Below the pieces are notes generated by a model that was not told the origin of the DNA, searched no databases, and saw only the letters and a program-made list of their open reading frames with translations. From UBA6770 sp965661115 (GTDB lineage: Bacteria > Bacteroidota > Bacteroidia > Flavobacteriales_G > Salibacteraceae): DNA of 7,932 nucleotides. Of this stretch, positions 1 through 6,519 are shown in pieces (within the stretch, counting starts at the first letter, position 1; each line of letters begins with the position of its first letter). A program made the translations under genes and the position numbers. Where the stretch lies: assembly GCA_965661115.1 (NCBI GenBank), contig CBFICO010000110.1, positions 1-7,932 of the forward strand, in the 5' to 3' direction.

Positions 1-611
1 CAAAACAAAAAGGACAGAATGCCAAATATGATTAAGTAGGCCAGCCCTTCATAAAGCTGAGTCGGGTGTCTTGGAACTTCATCGATATTTTTAAAGATGA
101 AAGCCCAAGGAACTGCAGTGGGTTCTCCAATAATTTCTGAATTCATTAGATTCCCCATGCGAATAAAAAACGCTCCTGAAGCAACGGTTACCACTACCCG
201 GTCTAGAATCCATAGAATATTTTTTTTGCTCACTTTTCTAGACCAGATGTACAACGCTAGTATAATTCCTATAGCAGCTCCATGACTTGCTAAGCCTTGG
301 AAACCAGTAAAATGGAATTCGGGTTCAAAAGAAACGGGCAGAAATATTTCTAGAATATGATCTTTAAAATATGCCCAATCGTAAAACAAACAGTGCCCGA
401 TTCTAGCTCCGGCTACTGTTCCAATTATGGTATGCATTAGAACGCTATCTAGCCAATCTTTTGGTGCATCTGCTTTTTCGAGCATTTTTTGCAGAATGTA
501 ATAACCAACAATAAAAGCAGATGCAAATAGTAATCCGTAGTATCGAATTGAAATGGGTGAGCTAATTATTTCAGGATCTAAGTCCCAAATAATGTAGGAG
601 AGTGTATTCAT
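1..611 (-). CDS. lgt: Prolipoprotein diacylglyceryl transferase (Lgt), 3' end cut by window edge
   Basis: Lgt is an inner-membrane enzyme that moves the diacylglyceryl group from phosphatidylglycerol to the lipobox cysteine of prelipoproteins, the first step of lipoprotein maturation. Reading the minus strand from ATG at 611 gives 203 in-frame codons that run off the left edge. Visible family signatures are GARIGH (residues 68-73, with Arg70), SHGAA around His110, the Lgt signature G-A-F-F-I-R-M-G-N-L-M-N-S-E with Arg151, Asn154, Asn157 and Glu159, and RHPTQLYEG (181-189). Hydrophobic stretches at about 22-40, 56-68, 112-123, 131-148 and from 190 on fit the multi-pass membrane protein. The SHGAA form of the usual HGG motif is, as I recall it, common in Bacteroidota. 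The start gives the expected short N-terminus before the SIRYYGL segment. About a quarter of the protein is missing. It lies 85 nt downstream of the LOG-family gene on the same strand and could be co-transcribed or use its own TACTTTTG box. Confidence 0.95.
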   Translation of the reverse strand, partial: MNTLSYIIWDLDPEIISSPISIRYYGLLFASAFIVGYYILQKMLEKADAPKDWLDSVLMHTIIGTVAGARIGHCLFYDWAYFKDHILEIFLPVSFEPEFHFTGFQGLASHGAAIGIILALYIWSRKVSKKNILWILDRVVVTVASGAFFIRMGNLMNSEIIGEPTAVPWAFIFKNIDEVPRHPTQLYEGLAYLIIFGILSFLF

Positions 612-626
612 GTTTTGAGCTTTCCA

Positions 627-634
627 CAAAAGTA
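627..634 (-). promoter_or_regulatory. Candidate Bacteroidota -7 box for lgt
   Basis: On the minus strand this reads TACTTTTG, an exact match to TAnnTTTG, ending 15 nt before the lgt ATG. I see no TTTG or TTG at the usual distance upstream (the nearest TTG is only 12 nt away), so the -33 half is missing or very weak. In AT-rich DNA such an 8-mer can arise by chance. Confidence 0.3.
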
Positions 635-641
635 ATTTTTG

Positions 642-680
642 AAAGCCAAGCTTTTTAGATAAGTATCAGCAATATGCTGA
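642..680. repeat. Two small inverted repeats between the LOG-family gene and lgt
   Basis: Two short hairpin-capable sequences lie in the 85-nt gap: AAAGC-CAA-GCTTT (642-654) and TCAGCA-ATA-TGCTGA (666-680). The stems are only 5 and 6 bp with 3-nt loops. Neither is followed on the minus strand by a T run, so they are not convincing terminators. They could be a weak attenuating structure or mean nothing. Confidence 0.3.
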
Positions 681-696
681 AATAAGTTAATTGGGT

Positions 697-1287
697 TTAC
701 GTGTCCTCTTTGTCGATTGAGAAAACAGCTTTAATTGGGGTGTAGTTTTCCATTTTATCCATCAATTCGGGTAGAGTTTTAGCGAAGATTAGCCCCTTTC
801 TGTGTTCTGCTTTTAATAAACCCTCAATTACCATAAGGTCTAATTGCTTTTCTAAGAAATCGTAATAGCCATTTACGTTTAAAATTCCAACTGGCTTTTG
901 GTATAGCCCTAACTGAATCCACGTAAGAATCTCAAATAACTCTTCAAAAGTTCCAAAACCACCGGGTAAAGTAATTACCGCATCGGAGCGTTCGTGCATT
1001 TCAAGTTTTCGCTCGTGCATAGACTCCACAACCACCAATTCTGAAACGCCGGTATGGCCAATTTCTTTTTCCATCATAAAATCCGGAATGATGCCAATTA
1101 CTTTTCCGCCATTTTCTAATGCGGAATCTGCTGCGGCACCCATTAAACCAACTTTACCACCACCGTAAATTAAAGTCTTTTGATTCTTCGCTAAAAGGAC
1201 TCCAAGTTCCTTTGCACATTCAGTATAAACTGGATTTTTACCCGCCGATGAAGCACAAAACACACAAACTTTTGAAAAGGAATACAT
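697..1287 (-). CDS. LOG-family (TIGR00730) Rossmann-fold protein, probable nucleoside 5'-monophosphate phosphoribohydrolase
   Basis: This 196-residue protein belongs to the LOG family, often mislabelled as lysine decarboxylase. Members cleave the N-glycosidic bond of nucleoside 5'-monophosphates; plant and some bacterial members release free cytokinin. The N-terminal strand VCVFCASSAG (7-16), the nucleotide-binding YGGGKVGLMG (41-50), the MHERK segment (90-94) and the signature PGGFGTFEE (108-116, fitting PGGxGTxxE) are all present. Length is normal for the family. It is soluble, with no signal peptide or membrane segment, so it is expected in the cytoplasm. ATG at 1287 places the first beta strand directly after the start, as in relatives. 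It is transcribed away from hemB across a 102-nt gap. The physiological substrate cannot be read from sequence; a general nucleotide-salvage or housekeeping role is as likely as cytokinin production. Confidence 0.9.
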   Translation of the reverse strand: MYSFSKVCVFCASSAGKNPVYTECAKELGVLLAKNQKTLIYGGGKVGLMGAAADSALENGGKVIGIIPDFMMEKEIGHTGVSELVVVESMHERKLEMHERSDAVITLPGGFGTFEELFEILTWIQLGLYQKPVGILNVNGYYDFLEKQLDLMVIEGLLKAEHRKGLIFAKTLPELMDKMENYTPIKAVFSIDKEDT

Positions 1288-1335
1288 AGTGGACGAAGGT
1301 AGTTATTTCACAAACCTTTTAATTCTATTTTTACA

Positions 1336-1370
1336 TTGAATAGAGAGACTAGCATGCTATTGTACATTTG
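1336..1370 (+). promoter_or_regulatory. Predicted Bacteroidota-type promoter of hemB
   Basis: TACATTTG at 1363-1370 matches the -7 consensus TAnnTTTG exactly and ends 19 nt before the hemB ATG. The best upstream half is TTG at 1336-1338, 24 nt away, slightly longer than the 17-23 nt usually quoted. A start of transcription near 1375-1378 would leave a leader of only about 12-15 nt, without a Shine-Dalgarno site. It would drive the whole hemB to peptidase block. Confidence 0.5.
1350..1359. repeat. 10-bp perfect palindrome TAGCATGCTA inside the hemB promoter
   Basis: TAGCATGCTA is its own reverse complement and lies between the -33-like TTG and the -7 box. The position would suit an operator. 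The symmetry does not extend further (C and T flank it), and a 10-bp palindrome in about 100 nt of spacer has roughly a one in ten chance of arising at random. Confidence 0.25.
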
Positions 1371-1389
1371 TCCTAAATAGAAAAGAATC

Positions 1390-2373
1390 ATGAATAGAAG
1401 ACCCCGAAGAAACAGAGCTACCGCTAATTCCAGAGGATTTTTAAAAGAGACACATTTAAGTGTTGCTAACTTAGTACAACCTATTTTTTTGGTTGACGGG
1501 AGCGGAATTAAGGACGAGGTGAAAAGTATGCCCGGGAACTTTCGTATGTCAATAGATGAAGCCGAAAAAGAAATAGCCGAATGTATCGAATTGGGAATCG
1601 GTTCATTCATTTTGTTTCCTGCAGTTGATGAATCTTTTAAAGATAAAACGGCAACTTACAGCACCAGTTCAGATAATTTCTATTTGAAGGCGTTTACGCA
1701 TCTCAAAGATACTTTTGACGATAAAGCTCAGCTTATAACTGATGTTGCCATGGATCCTTACTCTTCTGATGGTCATGATGGCTTAGTTAAAGGAGATACA
1801 ATTCTGAATGATGAAACCCTACCAATTTTGGCCGATATGGCAGTTGCTCAAGCAAGAGCAGGTGCAGATGTAATTGGGCCAAGCGATATGATGGATGGTA
1901 GAGTAGGTTATATCCGTGAAGCATTGGATGAGGCAGGGTTTGAAGACGTGAGCATTTTGAGTTACACCGCAAAATATGCCTCGGCTTTTTATGGCCCGTT
2001 TAGAGATGCTTTGGATTCTGCTCCGAAAAAAGGCGATAAGAAAACCTATCAAATGGATCCGGCAAATAAACAAGAAGCTTTGTTGGAGGCAGATTTAGAT
2101 TTTTCTGAAGGTGCCGATATGATGATGGTGAAGCCCGCGCTGCCGTATCTAGATATCATTCATGTATTAAAAGAAAATTACGATATTCCAATTGCAGCTT
2201 ATAATGTAAGCGGCGAATGCAGCATGCTTACGGCTGCTTGTCAGAATGGATGGTTAGATTTTGACAAAGCAATGCCAGAGATGCTAATGTCTATTCGTAG
2301 AGCAGGTGCAGACGTTATAATTACCTATTTTGCAAAGGCTTACGCTAAAATGGTGAGCCAAGGAAAGATTTAA
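1390..2373 (+). CDS. hemB: Porphobilinogen synthase (delta-aminolevulinic acid dehydratase)
   Basis: HemB condenses two 5-aminolevulinate molecules into porphobilinogen, the second committed step of tetrapyrrole and haem synthesis, in the cytoplasm. The 327-residue protein has normal length and starts with the typical arginine-rich arm (RRPRRNR). The metal-site segment DVAMDPYSSDGHDG (118-131) carries Asp118, Asp122, Asp127 and Asp130 where zinc-type enzymes carry cysteines, so this is the aspartate-rich Mg-type found in plants and many bacteria. The two active-site lysines are Lys195 (SYTAKYASAFYGPFRDA) and Lys248 (MMVKPALPYLD), the latter being the Schiff-base lysine by homology. YNVSGE (271-276) and the C-terminal SIRRAGADVIITYFA are conserved. 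The residue after GE, usually Tyr or Phe, is Cys277 here. It is the first gene of a tight plus-strand block; its stop is followed by the MscS start after 1 nt. No other gene for tetrapyrrole synthesis is in the window. Confidence 0.97.
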   Translation: MNRRPRRNRATANSRGFLKETHLSVANLVQPIFLVDGSGIKDEVKSMPGNFRMSIDEAEKEIAECIELGIGSFILFPAVDESFKDKTATYSTSSDNFYLKAFTHLKDTFDDKAQLITDVAMDPYSSDGHDGLVKGDTILNDETLPILADMAVAQARAGADVIGPSDMMDGRVGYIREALDEAGFEDVSILSYTAKYASAFYGPFRDALDSAPKKGDKKTYQMDPANKQEALLEADLDFSEGADMMMVKPALPYLDIIHVLKENYDIPIAAYNVSGECSMLTAACQNGWLDFDKAMPEMLMSIRRAGADVIITYFAKAYAKMVSQGKI

Positions 2374-2374
2374 A

Positions 2375-3253
2375 ATGACAAAAGAAGATATAGTTAGAAT
2401 AGCTAACGAAAATCACTTAGTTGCGGTGGCAATTGCTCTTGGAGGGGCTTTTGTTTTGGCTTATCTAGTGCGTAAATTCTTAACTAGGTTTATCGCAAAT
2501 CGAAGCGATTCGCTGAACATTGACCCAACTAGATACAACTTTGCCAAAAATGCCAGTACAGCTATAATTATTACGGCTGCGCTAGCGTTTACATTTTATG
2601 CAATTCCCTCGTTAAGGTCCCTAGGTGCTACCATTTTTGCGGGAGCTGGTATTGCAGCAGCGGCAATTGCATTTGCCTCTCAGCAAGCATTATCCAATAT
2701 TATTGGTGGAGTGTTCTTGGTGATTTTTCGACCGTTTAGGGTGGGAGATATAATTCACGTTAACGGAAATAGTGGAACGGTTGAAGATATTACGCTACGC
2801 CATACGGTAATTAAAAGTTTTGAGAACCGTAGAATTATTATACCCAATGCGGTTATGAGTAATGAGACCATTGTTAACAGCACCATCAAAGAAGAAATAA
2901 TGTGCCGTTTTGTAGAGTTTGGTATTTCATACGATAGCGACGTAGATCTGGCCAAAAAAATCATTTTTGAAGAAGCTACGACTCACTCAGCTTTTGTGGA
3001 TAATCGTACAGAAAAAGAAAAGAATGATGGCGTGCCTCTTTTAGTGATAAAAATGGTAGCTCACGGTGATTTTGCTGTAACGCTCAGAGCGTATTTCTGG
3101 TCAACCGGTCCTATGGAGGCGATGCAAGCACACTGGGATTTATTAGAATCTGTAAAAAAACGATTTGATGCAGAAGGAATTGAAATCCCTTTCCCTTATC
3201 GAACCATAGTTTACAAAAACGACATTAATGGCACGAAAGAGAAACAGGGCTAA
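2375..3253 (+). CDS. MscS-type small-conductance mechanosensitive channel
   Basis: Members of this family are inner-membrane channels that open under membrane tension and release solutes during hypo-osmotic shock. The 292-residue protein is close to E. coli MscS in size. Predicted membrane segments are about 15-32, 57-78 and 83-118. The third contains the glycine/alanine-rich pore helix GAGIAAAAIAFASQQALSN (90-108) followed by GGVFLVIFRPFRVGD (111-125), the family hallmark. The beta domain holds VEDITLRHTVIKSFENR (136-152) and IIIPN, and the C-terminal alpha/beta domain ends in IPFPYRTI (271-278). ATG at 2375 follows the hemB stop by 1 nt, and AAGGAAAG at 2360-2367 lies at a distance that could act as a weak ribosome site. 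The last 26 nt overlap the corA reading frame, which suggests translational coupling. Gating properties cannot be inferred. Some relatives serve roles other than osmotic protection. Confidence 0.94.
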   Translation: MTKEDIVRIANENHLVAVAIALGGAFVLAYLVRKFLTRFIANRSDSLNIDPTRYNFAKNASTAIIITAALAFTFYAIPSLRSLGATIFAGAGIAAAAIAFASQQALSNIIGGVFLVIFRPFRVGDIIHVNGNSGTVEDITLRHTVIKSFENRRIIIPNAVMSNETIVNSTIKEEIMCRFVEFGISYDSDVDLAKKIIFEEATTHSAFVDNRTEKEKNDGVPLLVIKMVAHGDFAVTLRAYFWSTGPMEAMQAHWDLLESVKKRFDAEGIEIPFPYRTIVYKNDINGTKEKQG

Positions 3254-4286
3254 AAGAAGTAAACTATCCCCCTTTTTAGCGCAAGACAAAAACTTCAGAT
3301 TTGAAGGGTCGGTTGAGGCTCAAATTATAACGTACAATACTTCAGAATTTACTGAAGACGAGCAGTTTAGTGCCAATAAGCTCGCCGAGTACAATTTACC
3401 CAAAAGCGTACACTGGATTAACCTACACAGTGTAAATGATTTGGGGTTAATCGAAAAAATTGGAAAGCATTTCCATTTAGAAACGCTTACGCTTGATAAG
3501 ATAATCGACCTGGAACAAAGACCAAAAATGGAAGAGTTTGATCAGTACCTCTACCTATCGCTGAAAACCTTATGGGTAAACGAAAATGCTGATATCGAGA
3601 CTGAGCAAATCAGTTTTGTTTTAGGACGCGGGTTCTTACTTACTTTTCAGGAAAAAGACGCCGATTTATTTGATGAAGTTCGAGAGCGATTGCGCAGCAA
3701 CAAGGGAATTGTTAGAACTAAAAGAAGTGGTTATCTGCTTTACCTGATGTTGGACGCTATTGTAGACAATTACATAAAAGCAATTGATTTATTGGATGAA
3801 AAAATTGAATCAATAAGTGCTAGCGTAATTAAGGATAAACAAGAAGACGCGCTTTTGGAGATTGAGCACCTTAAGTCAGAAATTATTAAAGTAAAGCGAA
3901 ACTTGTCTCCACTTAGAGACGTGGTTACCTCATTACACAATGGAGATTCTGAGATTTTGCTCGCCGATACCGTGCGTTTTATTGGTGGAATTAAAGACCA
4001 AATAATTTCAATTTTGGAAGAGTCTGAATCGCACCGACAAGTGCTGGAAGGATTAACGAACATTCACCTTACTAATCTCAACAACCGAATGAATGAGGTA
4101 ATGAAAGTACTTACCGTAATTTCCAGTTTTTTTATCCCATTTACTTTTTTGGCTGGTATATATGGAATGAACTTCGAGTATATGCCAGAACTAAGTTGGA
4201 AGTACAGCTATTTCGCTTTACTCGGCGTAATGGTGGTTGTATTAATTGGAATGGTCATCTTTTTCCGACGCAAAAGGTGGTTTTAA
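3228..4286 (+). CDS. corA: CorA-family Mg2+/Co2+ transporter
   Basis: CorA forms a homopentameric inner-membrane channel that imports Mg2+ (also Co2+ and Ni2+). The 352-residue protein has the typical layout: a large cytoplasmic N-terminal domain (about 1-290, with the charged stalk helix region from about 180), a first membrane helix at about 294-312 ending in the selectivity signature YGMN (312-315), the external loop with MPEL, and a second helix at about 327-346 closed by the basic tail RRKRWF. The start ATG lies inside the mscS frame, giving an overlap of 26 nt. No other ATG, GTG or TTG occurs in frame in the first 30 codons, and the next Met is residue 101, so this start is well supported. 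The N-terminus is strongly basic (RKRNRAKRSK). No leader sequence that could sense Mg2+ fits here, as the gene begins within mscS. ZntB-like Zn efflux is an alternative role in this superfamily, but GMNFEYMPEL fits CorA better. Confidence 0.93.
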   Translation: MARKRNRAKRSKLSPFLAQDKNFRFEGSVEAQIITYNTSEFTEDEQFSANKLAEYNLPKSVHWINLHSVNDLGLIEKIGKHFHLETLTLDKIIDLEQRPKMEEFDQYLYLSLKTLWVNENADIETEQISFVLGRGFLLTFQEKDADLFDEVRERLRSNKGIVRTKRSGYLLYLMLDAIVDNYIKAIDLLDEKIESISASVIKDKQEDALLEIEHLKSEIIKVKRNLSPLRDVVTSLHNGDSEILLADTVRFIGGIKDQIISILEESESHRQVLEGLTNIHLTNLNNRMNEVMKVLTVISSFFIPFTFLAGIYGMNFEYMPELSWKYSYFALLGVMVVVLIGMVIFFRRKRWF

Positions 4287-4301
4287 TTTACCCATATACA
4301 A

Positions 4302-6449
4302 ATGGCTAATCAACAAAAAATTATAGGAGCAATTTTTCTTGGCGCGCTCTGTCAAGCTTGTGCTCCAAACAACACTCAAACACAAAATTCTATGAAAATT
4401 ATTAAGGGCATTGAAGCGCCTAAAGCAAATCAAATCGAAAAGAAATTAAACATTCACGGTGATACAAGAATTGACAATTATTTCTGGTTAAATGAACGGG
4501 AAAATCCCGAGGTGATAAGCTATTTGGAGAAAGAAAATGTCTACACCGAAAAAGTGATGGAGCCTCTAAAAGCGTTCAGGTCTACCTTGTTTGAAGAAAT
4601 GAAAGGGCGCATTAAAGAAACCGATATGAGCGTACCTTACAAAAAGGACGGTTGGTTCTATTATGTGCGATACGAAGAGGGTAAGGAATATCCAATTTAT
4701 TGTAGAAAAGAAGGTTCTTTAGAGGCAGAAGAGGATGTAATTATGGATGTAAATCCAATGGCAAAAGGATACGAATATTACAACGTTACAGGGCTTTCGT
4801 TATCTCCAAATAAAAAGATTTTGGCTTATGGAGAAGATACCGTTAGTAGAAGGATTTATCATATCAAATTCAAGAATATGGAAACGGGAGAGCTCTTTCC
4901 TTTTTCAATTGAAAATACTACCGGTTCTTCTGTTTGGGCTTCTGATAATAAAACTTTGTTTTTTACCAAAAAGGATGAAACGTTGCGCGCTTATCAAATT
5001 TGGAAATACGAGTTTGGAACCGATCCTAAATCGGCTGAATTAGTGTATGAAGAAACCGATGAAACCTTTAACTGCTTTGTCTACAAATCAAAGTCGGATA
5101 AATACATTTTTATTGGTTCATCAAGTACGCTTTCTTCTGAGTATCGCTTTATTGAAGCGGATAAACCGCATAGCGAATTCAAAGTTTTTCATGAACGAGA
5201 AGAAGACCTAGAATACGGAATTGGGCACATTGGTGACCATTTTTATGTGCATACGAATTGGAATGCAAAGAACTTCCGATTAATGAAAACTGGACTTGCG
5301 CAAACAGGAAAAGAAAACTGGGAAGAAGTGATTCCTGCGCGTCCTGGTATTCTGCTGGAAGACATTGAGATGTTCAACGATTTTTTAGTCCTTGAAGAAC
5401 GCATCGCGGGTATCGTAAACATTAGGGTTATTAATCAAAAAGAAAATACGGAACACTACGTGAACTTTGGTGAAGATGCCTATGCGGCATACGTCACGAG
5501 TAATCACGAATTTGATTCAAAAGAACTGCGCATTCAGTATAGTTCAATGACTACCCCCGGAACTGTGTACGATTATAATATGGAAACCAAAACCTTCGAG
5601 TTGCTAAAGGAGCAAGAAGTATTGGGCGATTTTGATAAAAAGAACTATCGTTCAGAGCGGATGATGGTTCCTGTTAGAGATGGGGTAAAAGTGCCTATGT
5701 CCATTGTTTACCATAAGGATACAAAAATTGACGGATCTGCTCCTGCTTTGCTTTATGCCTACGGAAGTTACGGGCATAGTATTGATCCATATTTTTCGTC
5801 CGCAAGGCTTAGTTTGTTGGATAGAGGTTTTGTTTATGCAATTGCTCACATCCGAGGTTCAGAAACTCTTGGAAGGCCTTGGTATGAAGACGGAAAACTG
5901 CTCAAAAAGAAAAACACCTTTTACGATTTTATTGATTGTGGTAAATGGATGACTCAAAACAGATACACTAAGCCCGATCAGCTTTTTGCGATGGGCGGCA
6001 GTGCCGGTGGTTTGTTGATGGGTGCAATAGCTAATATGGAACCTCAACTATGGAAAGGAGTAGTAGCTCAAGTTCCGTTTGTAGATGTGGTTACCACCAT
6101 GCTAGACGAATCAATTCCGCTCACCACAGGTGAGTTCGACGAATGGGGAAATCCAAAAGAAAAAGAATACTACGATTACATCAAAAGTTATTCTCCTTAC
6201 GATAATGTTGAGGCGAAGGATTACCCAAATATGTTGGTAACTACGGGTTTACACGATTCTCAGGTTCAGTATTGGGAGCCAGCAAAATGGGTAGCTAAAT
6301 TACGTGAACTAAAAACAGATGATAATGTGTTGCTCCTCCAAACCGAAATGGACTTCGGGCACAGTGGCGCTAGTGGTCGGTTCGAAAGTCTTAAAGAAGT
6401 AGCACAGGAATATGCATTTATATTGGATTTGGCGGAAAGGGCTGATTAA
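4302..6449 (+). CDS. ptrB: S9A serine peptidase, oligopeptidase B (protease II) type, with a lipoprotein-like N-terminus
   Basis: Oligopeptidase B cleaves short peptides after Arg or Lys. This 715-residue protein has an N-terminal part that includes a seven-bladed propeller (about 45-445) and a C-terminal alpha/beta hydrolase domain (about 450-710). The nucleophile is Ser567 in GGSAGG. Asp652 (GLHDSQV) and His687 (DFGHSG) complete the triad by homology. NPEVISYLEKEN, IKETDMSVPY and the LTTGEFDEWGNP segment are typical of oligopeptidase B rather than prolyl oligopeptidase. In enterobacterial OpB the P1 pocket acidic pair lies in GEFEEW; here it is Glu611 and Asp613. Unlike cytosolic OpB, residues 1-20 form a hydrophobic leader ending in LCQAC, which suggests a secreted lipoprotein anchored at Cys20, though Cys at -3 is not a standard lipobox. 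Met31 (4392) is a possible cytosolic start. The gene follows corA by 15 nt and is closed by the terminator at 6469. Confidence 0.9.
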   Translation: MANQQKIIGAIFLGALCQACAPNNTQTQNSMKIIKGIEAPKANQIEKKLNIHGDTRIDNYFWLNERENPEVISYLEKENVYTEKVMEPLKAFRSTLFEEMKGRIKETDMSVPYKKDGWFYYVRYEEGKEYPIYCRKEGSLEAEEDVIMDVNPMAKGYEYYNVTGLSLSPNKKILAYGEDTVSRRIYHIKFKNMETGELFPFSIENTTGSSVWASDNKTLFFTKKDETLRAYQIWKYEFGTDPKSAELVYEETDETFNCFVYKSKSDKYIFIGSSSTLSSEYRFIEADKPHSEFKVFHEREEDLEYGIGHIGDHFYVHTNWNAKNFRLMKTGLAQTGKENWEEVIPARPGILLEDIEMFNDFLVLEERIAGIVNIRVINQKENTEHYVNFGEDAYAAYVTSNHEFDSKELRIQYSSMTTPGTVYDYNMETKTFELLKEQEVLGDFDKKNYRSERMMVPVRDGVKVPMSIVYHKDTKIDGSAPALLYAYGSYGHSIDPYFSSARLSLLDRGFVYAIAHIRGSETLGRPWYEDGKLLKKKNTFYDFIDCGKWMTQNRYTKPDQLFAMGGSAGGLLMGAIANMEPQLWKGVVAQVPFVDVVTTMLDESIPLTTGEFDEWGNPKEKEYYDYIKSYSPYDNVEAKDYPNMLVTTGLHDSQVQYWEPAKWVAKLRELKTDDNVLLLQTEMDFGHSGASGRFESLKEVAQEYAFILDLAERAD

Positions 6450-6468
6450 CTCAACTTTTAATAGAAAC

Positions 6469-6497
6469 AAAAAAGGCTCCAATTTGGAGCCTTTTTT
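6469..6497. terminator. Bidirectional intrinsic terminator between convergent genes
   Basis: A perfect inverted repeat has AAAAAAGGCTCC (6469-6480) and GGAGCCTTTTTT (6486-6497) around a 5-nt AATTT loop. The GC stem is 6 bp, followed by a T run in both orientations. It begins 20 nt after the peptidase stop and ends 22 nt after the stop of the minus-strand cytochrome gene, so it should end transcription from both sides. Confidence 0.9.
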
Positions 6498-6519
6498 ATA
6501 TCATAAGTCTTTGTGTTCT

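Noticed and set aside
97..285. Plus-strand open frame of 62 codons
   Set aside because: It lies fully inside lgt on the opposite strand, whose motifs are clear; the translated product shows no recognisable features.
1290..1316. Possible promoter for the LOG-family gene (AAGGTTTG and TACCTTCG on the minus strand)
   Set aside because: Each differs from TAnnTTTG by one base and no TTG lies at a suitable distance, so I do not list it.
1308..1610. Minus-strand open frame of 100 codons covering the hemB promoter and 5' end
   Set aside because: It is antisense to well-conserved hemB codons, has no recognisable motif, and has no support for a start.
4392..6449. Shorter peptidase starting at Met31
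   Set aside because: The upstream ATG at 4302 leaves a normal 15-nt gap after corA and adds a signal-like leader, so the long form is preferred; the short form stays possible.
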